DNA of 64,000 nucleotides from Anaerococcus octavius (GTDB lineage Bacteria; Bacillota; Clostridia; Tissierellales; Peptoniphilaceae): NCBI RefSeq assembly GCF_900445265.1, contig NZ_UFTA01000002.1, positions 1,736,001 to 1,800,000 of the forward strand, read 5' to 3'. Shown piece by piece: positions 45,431 to 53,558 of this stretch (position 1 is its first letter; each line of letters starts with the position of its first letter). The notes under the pieces were generated by a model. It saw only the letters and a program-made list of their open reading frames with translations, ran no database searches and was not told where the DNA came from. The position numbers and the translations under genes were made by a program.

Positions 45431-48102
45431 TATTTTCTTCTAGTTCTTTTTCTAATTTCTCCAATTAATAATGGTAGGAATGATAATAGTATTATTATCC
45501 ACCATTGCCAGCTTATAAATTGAAGTTCGAAAAGAATTCTAAGTGGTGGTACATACATTACTAATAGTAATAGGGCAAATGATAATAGATTTGCTTTTAC
45601 TAAATTTTTGTTGCTGAACCATCCTAGTTCTTTTAAGGTATATTTTTCGCTTCTTACTGAGAAGGCTCTTAAAAGCTCACTTGTAATAAGTGTTGCAAAT
45701 ACCATAGTGTGGGCACCTTCTATATTATTAGGGAAGATGTATTTTAATCCTATGATATAGGCTGCAAGTACTGAAATTGTAATTGCGATTGATTGAAAAA
45801 TGATTCCCTTTCCTGTTTCTCCAGCTAAAATTGAATCATGTGGATCACGTGGATCGCGCTCCATTATGTCAGCTTCTGCTGGTTCTACACCAAGTGCTAG
45901 GGCTGGGAAAGCATCTGTTACTAGGTTTAGCCAAAGTAATTGGATTGGTGTAAGTGGGCTTGGCAAGCCAAAGAGTATTGATAAAAATACTATGGCAACT
46001 TCTGCAATGTTACATGAAAGTAGGAAGGATACAAATTTTTTGATGTTTGAGAAAATTACTCTTCCTTCTTCTACTGCATTTACAATTGTTGCAAAGTTAT
46101 CTTCAACTAAAATCATATCTGCAGTATCTTTTGCAACATCAGTTCCCGTAATACCCATTGATATACCAATATCAGCATTTTTAATTGCTGGAGCATCATT
46201 TACTCCATCTCCAGTCATGGCAACTATATTGCCATTTGCTTGGAGGGCATTTACAAGTTGTACCTTATTTTGTGGGGAAACTCTGGCAAATATTCTTTTT
46301 GTTTTTACAATTTCTCTTATTTCTTCTTCTGATTTATTATTTAAATCACTTCCTTGCATAGCTTGGTCTTCGCGTTCTGCAATGCCAAGTTCTTTGGCAA
46401 TAGCAAGGGCAGTTTCGAAATAATCACCAGTTATCATAAATACATCAATACCTGAGTTGTGGCATTCTTCAACTGCAGCTTTTGCTTCTGGTCTTGGTGG
46501 GTCTATCATTCCTGTTAGCCCTACAAATACCATCTCACGTTCGATATTTTCTGTTGTTAGTTCTTCATTTTCTAAGCTTTGATATGGTTTAAAGGCATAA
46601 GCCATTACACGTAGAGCTTGTTTGGCAAGTTTTGTATTTTCCTCTAAAACCTTTTGTTTTAAATCATCTGTAAAGTCCTCGAGCTTGCCATCGATCATGA
46701 TTTTGCTTGAATTATTAATCATAATATCTGGCGCTCCTTTGGTCATTGCATAGTAACTACCTTCTAATTCGTGGAAGGTTGTCATCATTTTACGTTCAGA
46801 ATCAAATGGTATTTCATCAATTCTTGGGTGAGCTTCATTTAAATCTTCTTGGACAATATTCCATTTTTCAGAAAGTGTAAGCATAGCTGCTTCTGTTGGA
46901 TCGCCTGTAATTTCAAAATTGCCATTTTTTTCGATTAGATTTGCATCGTTTGAAAGTGAAGCCACAGTCATTAAAAGTTTGATTTGATCGTGATCTTCAA
47001 TAGTTTCACCATCAAGTTTTATATCACCTTTAGGAGTATAACCAGAGCCTTCTACATCAAATTCTTTAAAATCTGTGAAAACTTTTGTAATGGTCATCTC
47101 ATTTTGTGTAAGTGTACCAGTTTTATCTGAACAAATAGCTGTTGTAGAACCTAGAGTTTCTACAGATACTAGATTTTTTACAATTGCTTTTCTTTCAACC
47201 ATACGGTTCATACCAATTGATAAAACAATAGTTACTACCGCTGTTAAACCTTCTGGAATAGCAGCAACTGCAAGAGAAACTGCAACCATAAAGTTTTCAA
47301 GTATTGACATATTACTTCTAAAGTAGCCTACAATAAAAACTAAGGCACAAACTACAATTACAAGAATTGCAAGTTTTTTGGATAAATCTTTTAACTGTCT
47401 TTGAAGTGGTGTTTCCTTATCTTCTACAGAATCAAGACTTGTTGCAATATGACCGATTTCTGTATCATGACCTGTTGTAGTGATCACACCTTCGCCATGA
47501 CCATAAGTTACAATTGATGAAGAAAATGCTGAGTTACTACGATCGCCAATACCAACTTCTTTATCATATTGGGCTTCGGCATCTTTTTCGACAGCAACTG
47601 ATTCACCGGTTAATGATGATTCGTCAATTTGTAAGTTTCTTGAATCTAAAAGTCTCATATCTGCTGGGATAATATCTCCTGTTTCAAGAATAACTATATC
47701 TCCTGGTACAAGCTCTTCAGCTTTTACCTTTGTCCTTTTTCCATCACGCAAGACAGTTGCTTCTGGGCTAGACATTTTTTGTAAGGCTGCCACACTGTCT
47801 TCTGCCTGACCTTCTTGGTAGATACTCATAATAGCATTTATAATTACAATTGCAATAATAATGATAGCTTCTATCTTATCACCTGTAAAAGCTGAAACAA
47901 TAGATGCTGCTATAAGTAAAATAACCATTGGATCTAAAATTTGGTCTTTAAGTTTATCTAACAAGGATCTTTTATTTGAAGATTCGATTTTGTTAGGACC
48001 GTATTTTTCCAAGCGATTATTAGCTTCGCTAGAAGATAGACCAGTTTTAGGGTCAGAATTTAATTTTTTTAATAATTCTTTTTTAGAACCTTGGTAGTCC
48101 AT
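45430..48102 (-). CDS. P-type cation ATPase (PMCA/PMR1-like), probable Mn2+/Ca2+ exporter
   Basis: An 890-residue P2-type ATPase. The start is the ATG complement at 48100-48102, behind AGGAGG; the longer frame runs through the riboswitch terminator. Domains: N-terminal cation ATPase domain, actuator with TGESVAV, M4 with AIPEGLTAVV, phosphorylation site CSDKTGTLT, nucleotide domain with KGAPD, hinge TGDGVNDAPA, and six C-terminal membrane segments with NLVTDAFPALALG. Calcium-type by sequence, but a yybP-ykoY manganese riboswitch precedes it, so manganese export is the better guess for its physiological job. Confidence 0.9.
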   Translation of the reverse strand: MDYQGSKKELLKKLNSDPKTGLSSSEANNRLEKYGPNKIESSNKRSLLDKLKDQILDPMVILLIAASIVSAFTGDKIEAIIIIAIVIINAIMSIYQEGQAEDSVAALQKMSSPEATVLRDGKRTKVKAEELVPGDIVILETGDIIPADMRLLDSRNLQIDESSLTGESVAVEKDAEAQYDKEVGIGDRSNSAFSSSIVTYGHGEGVITTTGHDTEIGHIATSLDSVEDKETPLQRQLKDLSKKLAILVIVVCALVFIVGYFRSNMSILENFMVAVSLAVAAIPEGLTAVVTIVLSIGMNRMVERKAIVKNLVSVETLGSTTAICSDKTGTLTQNEMTITKVFTDFKEFDVEGSGYTPKGDIKLDGETIEDHDQIKLLMTVASLSNDANLIEKNGNFEITGDPTEAAMLTLSEKWNIVQEDLNEAHPRIDEIPFDSERKMMTTFHELEGSYYAMTKGAPDIMINNSSKIMIDGKLEDFTDDLKQKVLEENTKLAKQALRVMAYAFKPYQSLENEELTTENIEREMVFVGLTGMIDPPRPEAKAAVEECHNSGIDVFMITGDYFETALAIAKELGIAEREDQAMQGSDLNNKSEEEIREIVKTKRIFARVSPQNKVQLVNALQANGNIVAMTGDGVNDAPAIKNADIGISMGITGTDVAKDTADMILVEDNFATIVNAVEEGRVIFSNIKKFVSFLLSCNIAEVAIVFLSILFGLPSPLTPIQLLWLNLVTDAFPALALGVEPAEADIMERDPRDPHDSILAGETGKGIIFQSIAITISVLAAYIIGLKYIFPNNIEGAHTMVFATLITSELLRAFSVRSEKYTLKELGWFSNKNLVKANLLSFALLLLVMYVPPLRILFELQFISWQWWIIILLSFLPLLIGEIRKRTRRK

Positions 48103-48137
48103 ATTTCCTCCTATAAAAATTTTGCAAAAATGGTAAT

Positions 48138-48246
48138 AAAAAAGACTTTTGGCAAAAACTGCCAAAAGTCTTGCCACCGTGTGAGGGTTTATTTAACCGG
48201 AATATAAATTCGTTCTGACGATTAAATAATTGGGCTACTCCCTTTT
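48138..48246 (-). ncRNA. yybP-ykoY manganese riboswitch with terminator
   Basis: Read on the minus strand: AAAGGGAGTAGCCC at the 5' end, the CGTCAGAACG element, then ACGGTGGCAAGACTTTTGGC leading into a perfect terminator (AAGACTTTTGGC with GCCAAAAGTCTT, then T6). GGGAGTAGC and the CAAGAC ending are the conserved marks of the yybP-ykoY class, which senses Mn2+ and often controls cation-exporting P-type ATPases. Mn2+ binding would disrupt the terminator and allow read-through. Confidence 0.85.
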
Positions 48247-48255
48247 GCTAGTATA

Positions 48256-48285
48256 ATTATATGCTAGTTTTATCGAAAATACAAT
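48256..48285 (-). promoter_or_regulatory. promoter of the riboswitch-ATPase transcript
   Basis: On the minus strand TATAAT (complement of 48256-48261) and TTGTAT (complement of 48280-48285) with an 18-base spacer, just before the aptamer. Confidence 0.55.
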
Positions 48286-48423
48286 AATGAAATTAAAAAT
48301 AATAAGATGTTTTATAGATATTAAATATAAAACTAAATATATTGTTAAAAAAATATTAAAAATAATAACTGGAACAATTTTTAAAAACTTTTTTTTGCAA
48401 AAATACCCCTAATTTTTAATAAA

Positions 48424-48499
48424 GCAAACGTATTCAAAGTCTTGACTTTTTGATTGAAAAAACATACTATTAGTATAGACAAGGAGACGTCCTTGTCTA
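48424..48499 (+). promoter_or_regulatory. promoter, cre-like site and leader hairpin of the prdC operon
   Basis: TTGACT (48442-48447) and TACTAT (48465-48470), spacer 17. GCAAACGTATTCAA (48424-48437) resembles a catabolite-responsive element. At the expected transcript start a perfect hairpin TAGACAAGGA-GACG-TCCTTGTCTA (48476-48499) begins the leader. Confidence 0.5.
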
Positions 48500-48559
48500 T
48501 TAACTGACGCAATCATGAATGTGTTATAACTTATTGTTATAAAAATAAAAGGAGTATAT

Positions 48560-49864
48560 ATGTTAAAATTTAACCTAAGAATGGGTATTGGTGCTCCTGC
48601 TTCACCTATCGTAAAAGATGGTGATGAGGTTAAAAGAGGCCAAAAAATTGCTGACTTTGACCCAGAACAATTATCAGTACCAATCTATTCATCTGTAAAT
48701 GGTAAAGTCAAAGAAGTAACTGATGAAGCCATCTACATAGAAAAAACAGATGATAATAAAGAATATCTAAAAATAGATAAAAAAGATAATCTTGCAGATG
48801 TAGCAAGAGAAGCTGGTATTATTGGTCTTGGTGGGGCAGGTTTCCCAACTTATGTAAAATTAAATACGGATTTAAAAGGTGAAGGTTATCTTTTAATCAA
48901 TGCATCAGAATGTGAACCAATTCTTGAACACAACATTACACAAATTAGAGAAAATCCACAAAAATTCATTGATGCTGTAAAACTTGTTAAAGAAAATATT
49001 AATGCAAAAATGGCATTTATTGCTATGAAAATAATTCACACAGAAGAAATCAAAGCATTAACAAAACTTCTTAAAGAAAACAACATTACAGATATAAGAG
49101 TATTCCCACTTAAAAATATGTATCCAGTTGGTGAAGAACGTGCTATCATAAGAGATGTTTTAAACCAATTACTAAGTGTAACTGATCTACCAAATGCAGC
49201 TGATGCAGTTGTAATGAACTCAGAAACAACAATTGCTATTTATGACGCTTATACAGATGGCAAGCCGCTTATCGATAAAATGATGACAGTTGCAGGCAAC
49301 CTAAATGATTTAGGTAAAAATGAATATGCAGTAAGAACTTATCCAATAGGTACAATTCTTTCTGATATTATCGAAGAATTTGGTGGAGTTCGTGAAAACT
49401 CTGGAGAAATCATCATCGGTGGACCATACACAGGTCATACAATGCTTGAAGAAGAAATTTTATCAAAAACAGTTGGTGGTATCATCGTAGCTGATCCATG
49501 TGAACAAGTTACAAATCTTGGAATTATCCGTTGTGCTTGTGGACCAAACAAAGATAGATTACTTCATATTGCAGAAATGATGGGCGTAAAAGAAGAAGAC
49601 TTAGTTGGCTATGAAACATGTAAAAACGCTAAAGAAGTAAAACCAGGCGTATTTAAATGCCAAAACCCAGGTATTTGTCCAGGACAAGCAGAAAAAGTAT
49701 TAAATCTTTACAAAAATGGTGCAACTGATATCCTAATCGGTCACTGCACAGATTGTTCAAACACAGTAGCAGCAAACGTTGCAAAAATTCCAGTGGAAAT
49801 GCATCATGCTACAGACCATGCAAAAGACTCAATGGGTCTTGAAAGAACAAGAGCAATGAAATAA
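48560..49864 (+). CDS. prdC: proline reductase-associated electron transfer protein PrdC
   Basis: A 434-residue RnfC-like flavo/iron-sulfur protein that passes electrons to D-proline reductase. The N-terminal barrel-sandwich part (GDEVKRGQKIADFDPEQLSV) precedes the RnfC NADH/FMN-binding region with GIIGLGGAGFPTYVKL and ASECEPILEHN. Cysteine motifs follow: ADPCEQVTNLGIIRCACG, CKNAKEVKPG with KCQNPGICPG, and GHCTDCSN. Some clostridial PrdC proteins are selenoproteins; this one has no in-frame TGA. AAAGGAG precedes ATG 48560. It heads the prd locus. Confidence 0.88.
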   Translation: MLKFNLRMGIGAPASPIVKDGDEVKRGQKIADFDPEQLSVPIYSSVNGKVKEVTDEAIYIEKTDDNKEYLKIDKKDNLADVAREAGIIGLGGAGFPTYVKLNTDLKGEGYLLINASECEPILEHNITQIRENPQKFIDAVKLVKENINAKMAFIAMKIIHTEEIKALTKLLKENNITDIRVFPLKNMYPVGEERAIIRDVLNQLLSVTDLPNAADAVVMNSETTIAIYDAYTDGKPLIDKMMTVAGNLNDLGKNEYAVRTYPIGTILSDIIEEFGGVRENSGEIIIGGPYTGHTMLEEEILSKTVGGIIVADPCEQVTNLGIIRCACGPNKDRLLHIAEMMGVKEEDLVGYETCKNAKEVKPGVFKCQNPGICPGQAEKVLNLYKNGATDILIGHCTDCSNTVAANVAKIPVEMHHATDHAKDSMGLERTRAMK

Positions 49865-49875
49865 AGGAGCGAATG

Positions 49876-50298
49876 ATGGCATTAACACATGAACAAGCGC
49901 AAGCAAATCTTGATAAAAAAGCTGTTTTAGCTCTAAGATCAGTAAAGGGAACTGAAATTACAGAAAATCTTTTGGAAGATCCAGCAATGTTTGACCAATT
50001 AGAAGACTTAGGACTAATCGAAATTCCTAAAGATACATTAACAATTGGACAAGTGCTTGGTGCACAAACAAAAGATCTTGTAGAAGGACTTACAGCTATA
50101 ACAGCAGACTTAGTTGATACTTCAAATGTTGTTAGCGCTAAAGAATCTAGCGATCAAATAACAAATGAACAAGCTATTGAAGCTGCAACAACAAGCGAAG
50201 ATGTTGATATTAGCTTTGATTTTAGCGAAACAGAAAATAACGGATTTGTAATTTATATTGAAGAAGGAAAAGATATAAAATTAGAATTTGAATTCTAA
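49876..50298 (+). CDS. stand-alone PrdA N-terminal-domain paralogue
   Basis: About 140 residues. ATG 49876 has better spacing to AAAGGAG (49863-49869) than ATG 49873. The first 80 residues align with the start of PrdA: EDPAMFDQLEDLGLIEIPKD and TLTIGQVLGA against EDPSLFDEMVDMGILEIPED and TLKIGQVIGA. The Cys-Cys pair of PrdA (AVLCCRAEAG) is AVLALRSVKG here. The acidic C-terminus (FVIYIEEGKDIKLEFEF) matches the short PrdA segment VKIHIGEGKNINLEIPL. So the whole N-terminal extension of PrdA exists separately without cysteines. Role unknown; a structural or regulatory subunit is possible. Confidence 0.65.
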   Translation: MALTHEQAQANLDKKAVLALRSVKGTEITENLLEDPAMFDQLEDLGLIEIPKDTLTIGQVLGAQTKDLVEGLTAITADLVDTSNVVSAKESSDQITNEQAIEAATTSEDVDISFDFSETENNGFVIYIEEGKDIKLEFEF

Positions 50299-50336
50299 TT
50301 CACTAATTTCAATAATTACAAAATATAGTTAAAATA

Positions 50337-50365
50337 TTGTTAATATACTCAATAAATAGTATAAT
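50337..50365 (+). promoter_or_regulatory. internal promoter before prdA
   Basis: TTGTTA (50337-50342) and TATAAT (50360-50365), spacer 17, in the 132-base gap before prdA, whose start has a strong AAGGAGG. Confidence 0.55.
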
Positions 50366-50430
50366 TATAATAAATATAAGTAGATACTAGCAATGGTATT
50401 TATTTATAAATATCTTTTTAAGGAGGACAT

Positions 50431-52362
50431 ATGTCACTATCAAAAGAAATGGCTGAAAAGCATAAAGATGACGTTGCTGTTCTTTGCTGTAGAGCAGAAG
50501 CAGGAACAGTGCTTTCAGAACATAACTTAGAAGATCCATCATTATTTGATGAAATGGTTGATATGGGTATTCTTGAAATCCCAGAAGACACATTAAAAAT
50601 TGGTCAAGTAATAGGAGCTACACTTAACACAACTGCAGATTCATTAACAGCTTTAACACCAGCAAACACTGATGATTATAGCGAAGTTGTTGAAGAAGAA
50701 AGCGAAGAAGCAGAAAGTGCAGAAACTGAAACAGCATCTGCAAACCAAGCAAACGCTGCTTTAAATACACAAGCAGGAAATGCTGTAGCACCAAAATTAG
50801 GTAATGGTGTAGTTAAAATCCACATTGGAGAAGGTAAAAACATCAACCTTGAAATTCCATTATCAGCAGCTCAAAATGGAGCAAGCCAAGTTTCTTCAAA
50901 CGATAACGATCTTTTAGTAGCAAATCCATCAGAAGTTGACGGAAATGCAGCTGATGCTGTTAGCGAAGCAGACATCAAAAAAAATGTATTAAAAAGAGAA
51001 ATAGTTAAAATTAAAGAAGTTAAACTAGGTGATGAAACTAAAGTTGAAGATGGTGTAATCACAATCGATGAAAGCTTAATAAAAAAAGCTATTGGTTCTG
51101 AAAAACTAGTAATGGATATGAAACTTGATATCATTACACCAGATAAATACGATGAATACTCAAATACAATCATGGATGTTCAACCAATTGCAACAAAATT
51201 AGAAGGTGCAGAAATTGGTGAAGGAACAACAAGACTTGTTGAAGGTGCTGTAATTGTAGTAACAGGTACAGATGAAAACGGAGTACAAATCGGAGAATTC
51301 GGTTCATCAGAAGGTGAAATGGATAGAAACATCCTATTTAACAGACCAGGTTCACCAGATGATGGAGACATCCTAATCAAAACTGATGTTACAATCAAAG
51401 CTGGAACAAACATGGAAAGACCAGGTCCAATGGCAGCTCATAGAGCAACAGATGTAATTACTCAAGAAATCAGAAATGCATTAAAAGATCTTGATGAATC
51501 AGCTGTTGAAAGAGTAGATGAATTTGAACACGTTCGTCACCCAGGTAAACACAAAATCTTAATTGTAAAAGAAATCATGGGTCAAGGTGCTATGCACGAT
51601 AACTATATCTGGCCAACAGAACCAGTAGGTACTGAAGGAGCAAAAGCTAACGTAGACTTAGGAAACGTACCAGTAATTGTAAACCCACTTCAAGTACTAG
51701 ATGGTGTTATCCACGCATTAACATGTATAGGACCGGCATCAAAAGAAACATCTAGACACTACTTTAGAGAACCACTTGTATTAAAAGCTTTAGCAGATCC
51801 TGACTATGACGTATGTGGTGTAATGTTTGTAGGTTCACCTCAAGCAAACACAGATAAATCATATGTATCAAGATTTTTAGGAAACGCAATTGATACAATG
51901 GACTTAGAAGGTGCAATTGTTACAACAGAAGGATTTGGTAACAATCACATCGACTTTGCAAGCCACATTGACCAAATTGGTAAACGTGGAGTACCAGTAG
52001 TAGGTATGACATATTCAGCTGTTCAAGGACAATTAGTAGTTGGTAATGAACACATGAATGCAATGGTTGATAACAACAAATCTCGTCAAGGTATCGAAAA
52101 CGAAATCTTAGAAAACAACTGTCTTGCAGAAGAAGATGCTATCAGAGCATTAGAAATGTTAAGAGCTAAGATTGAAGGAGAAGAAATCGAAGAGCCAAAC
52201 AGAAAATGGACACCAGATGTAAAAGAAGCTAACGTAAAAGCTATCGAAGAACAAACTGGTCAAAAAATCGAATTAGTTCCAAACGAAACTTCTCTAAAAA
52301 TGAGTAAAAAACGTAAAGAAATCTACGAAGCAGACGATTTCGATCCAAAGAAAGATGCATAA
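50431..52362 (+). CDS. prdA: D-proline reductase proprotein PrdA (pyruvoyl-forming)
   Basis: A 643-residue proprotein of D-proline reductase, which reductively opens D-proline to 5-aminovalerate. In the family the proprotein cleaves itself before a Cys that becomes the pyruvoyl group; here that residue is Cys432 in IHALTCIGPASKET. The N-terminal domain has Cys19-Cys20 (VLCCRAEAG), then an acidic linker rich in Glu, Ala and Asn (about 85-115), the alpha core (DVQPIATKLEGAEIGEGTTR, IGEFGSSEGEMDRN) and after the Cys the beta part (GFGNNHIDFASHIDQIGKRG). AAGGAGG precedes ATG 50431. The stop overlaps the next small gene by 8 bases. Confidence 0.93.
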   Translation: MSLSKEMAEKHKDDVAVLCCRAEAGTVLSEHNLEDPSLFDEMVDMGILEIPEDTLKIGQVIGATLNTTADSLTALTPANTDDYSEVVEEESEEAESAETETASANQANAALNTQAGNAVAPKLGNGVVKIHIGEGKNINLEIPLSAAQNGASQVSSNDNDLLVANPSEVDGNAADAVSEADIKKNVLKREIVKIKEVKLGDETKVEDGVITIDESLIKKAIGSEKLVMDMKLDIITPDKYDEYSNTIMDVQPIATKLEGAEIGEGTTRLVEGAVIVVTGTDENGVQIGEFGSSEGEMDRNILFNRPGSPDDGDILIKTDVTIKAGTNMERPGPMAAHRATDVITQEIRNALKDLDESAVERVDEFEHVRHPGKHKILIVKEIMGQGAMHDNYIWPTEPVGTEGAKANVDLGNVPVIVNPLQVLDGVIHALTCIGPASKETSRHYFREPLVLKALADPDYDVCGVMFVGSPQANTDKSYVSRFLGNAIDTMDLEGAIVTTEGFGNNHIDFASHIDQIGKRGVPVVGMTYSAVQGQLVVGNEHMNAMVDNNKSRQGIENEILENNCLAEEDAIRALEMLRAKIEGEEIEEPNRKWTPDVKEANVKAIEEQTGQKIELVPNETSLKMSKKRKEIYEADDFDPKKDA

Positions 52363-52591
52363 TAACAACAACTATGATGACCCAATGGGTAATTTAAATT
52401 ATCTACAAGGCACTATAAAAGGCATCTCCGATGGGGGAGTTCATATATCATTTTTTGGTAGACTTGGGGAACTACACATACCAAAAAGAATGATAATTAG
52501 TGAAAAGCCTGCAAAAGTAGGCGACATTGTAGGAATAATGTTAACTTATCCAGAAGTTATAGAAGAATACGAAGAAAAGGAGAATATCTAA
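52355..52591 (+). CDS. small prd-locus protein (CBO2463/CBO2479-like)
   Basis: A 78-residue soluble protein between prdA and prdB, overlapping both neighbours (8 bases with prdA; its last base is the first of prdB). The core YLQGTIKGISDGGVHISFFG RLGEL looks like a small OB or SH3-like barrel. I associate it with the short CBO2463/CBO2479-type proteins seen in clostridial proline reductase clusters, but that name is from memory. The tight coupling implies a structural or assembly role in the reductase. Confidence 0.55.
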   Translation: MHNNNNYDDPMGNLNYLQGTIKGISDGGVHISFFGRLGELHIPKRMIISEKPAKVGDIVGIMLTYPEVIEEYEEKENI

Positions 52592-53307
52592 TGGCTGTAA
52601 AAGGTTTAAAATCAGAAATCTTTGTACCTATTACTCCAGATCCAGTTTGGGCTGAAGTTAACAAAGATCTTAAAGATATGACAGTAGCACTTGTAACTTG
52701 TGCTGGTGTACACTTAAAAAGTGATAAAAGATTTAACTTAGCTGGTGATACATCTTACAGAATAATTCCTGGAGATGCAAAATCAGAAGATTTGATGGTA
52801 TCACACGGTGGATACGATAACTCAGACGTTAACCGTGATATCAACTGTATGTTCCCTATTGATAGAATTAGAGAATTAGTAGATGAAGGATTTATCGGAG
52901 CTATCGCACCAGAAAACTTTGGTACAATGGGTGGCGGTGGAAACGTACAAGTCTTCACAGAAGAAGTAGGCCCAGAAATCGCTAAAAGACTTTTAGATGA
53001 AAAAGTTGATGCTGCTATATTAACTGCTGGCTGAGGTACTTGCCACCGCTCTGCCGTGATTTTGCAGAGAGCAATTGAAGAGGCTGGTATACCAACAGTA
53101 TTAATCGCAGCTTTACCACCAGTAGCAAGACAAAATGGTGCACCAAGAGTATCTGCACCAAGAGTTCCAATGGGAGCAAACGCTGGAGAACCACACAATG
53201 TAGAAATGCAAACACATATCGTAAAAGATAGTTTAGAGCTTCTAGAAACACTAGAAAGTCCAGGACATATAGTTCCACTACCTTACGAATATGAGGCATC
53301 AATCTAG
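52591..53307 (+). CDS. prdB: D-proline reductase selenoprotein PrdB (TGA = Sec148)
   Basis: A 238-residue selenoprotein when TGA 53032-53034 is read as selenocysteine (residue 148). The motif around it is TAG-U-GTCHRSA, matching the known U-x-x-C site of PrdB, and the same frame continues with family sequence (IEEAGIPTVLIAALPPVARQ) to TAG 53307. The hairpin at 53049-53069 fits a bacterial SECIS. PrdB carries the catalytic selenol that attacks D-proline together with the pyruvoyl PrdA subunit. A naive annotation would split it in two at the TGA. ATG 52591 follows AAGGAG inside the upstream gene. Confidence 0.95.
53035..53069 (+). promoter_or_regulatory. SECIS element of prdB
   Basis: CTCTGC (53049-53054), a nine-base loop CGTGATTTT and GCAGAG (53064-53069) form a perfect stem starting 15 bases after the TGA codon, the right distance for SelB-guided recoding. 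Confidence 0.75.
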
Positions 53308-53340
53308 GTTTATTTTATAAATCTAATAAGAAGTGAACAT

Positions 53341-53370
53341 AAGGGAGATTATCTTATCTCCCTTTGCTTT
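53341..53370 (+). terminator. terminator after prdB
   Basis: AAGGGAGAT and ATCTCCCTT arms with a TATCTT loop, followed by TGCTTT. The T tract is weak. Confidence 0.6.
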
Positions 53371-53409
53371 CACATGTATAACCTAAAAACTAAAAAATTT
53401 TACTATAGA

Positions 53410-53527
53410 TTGACAAAAAATACGCTAAGTGTTAATTTCAATGTAGAGTAAATCGTTTACCTATGTACAAAGCTTGTTGATAAATTAATGAGCTTTTCCT
53501 ACAATCAACAAGCTTTTGCATTACATA
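53410..53527 (+). promoter_or_regulatory. prdF promoter with cre-like palindrome and leader terminator-like hairpin
   Basis: TTGACA (53410-53415), TAATTT (53433-53438), spacer 17. GTAAATCGTTTAC (53448-53460) is a palindrome of cre type at the start of the transcript. The leader hairpin AAAGCTTGTTGAT (53469-53481) with ATCAACAAGCTTTT (53514-53527) could act as an attenuator. Confidence 0.6.
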
Positions 53528-53558
53528 TTTTATTTTATATATTTATAAGGAGTTATTT

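Noticed and set aside
45800-46423. Long plus-strand open frame opposite the P-type ATPase
   Set aside because: It is antisense to an intact ATPase with all motifs, with no ribosome site or family resemblance.
48138-48172. Hairpin with T tract as a terminator for an upstream plus-strand gene
   Set aside because: It is oriented on the minus strand and forms the expression platform of the yybP-ykoY riboswitch; no plus-strand gene ends there.
48300-48560. Sigma-54 (-24/-12) promoters before prd genes, as expected for PrdR control
   Set aside because: No TGGCAC-N5-TTGCA-like sequence was seen; sigma-A-like boxes are present instead.
53032-53034. TGA in prdB as a true stop giving two separate genes or a pseudogene
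   Set aside because: The frame continues with PrdB family sequence, the TGA sits in the U-x-x-C site, and a SECIS-like hairpin follows.
53040-53302. Antisense open frames over prdB
   Set aside because: They are shadows of the selenoprotein gene, without starts or motifs.
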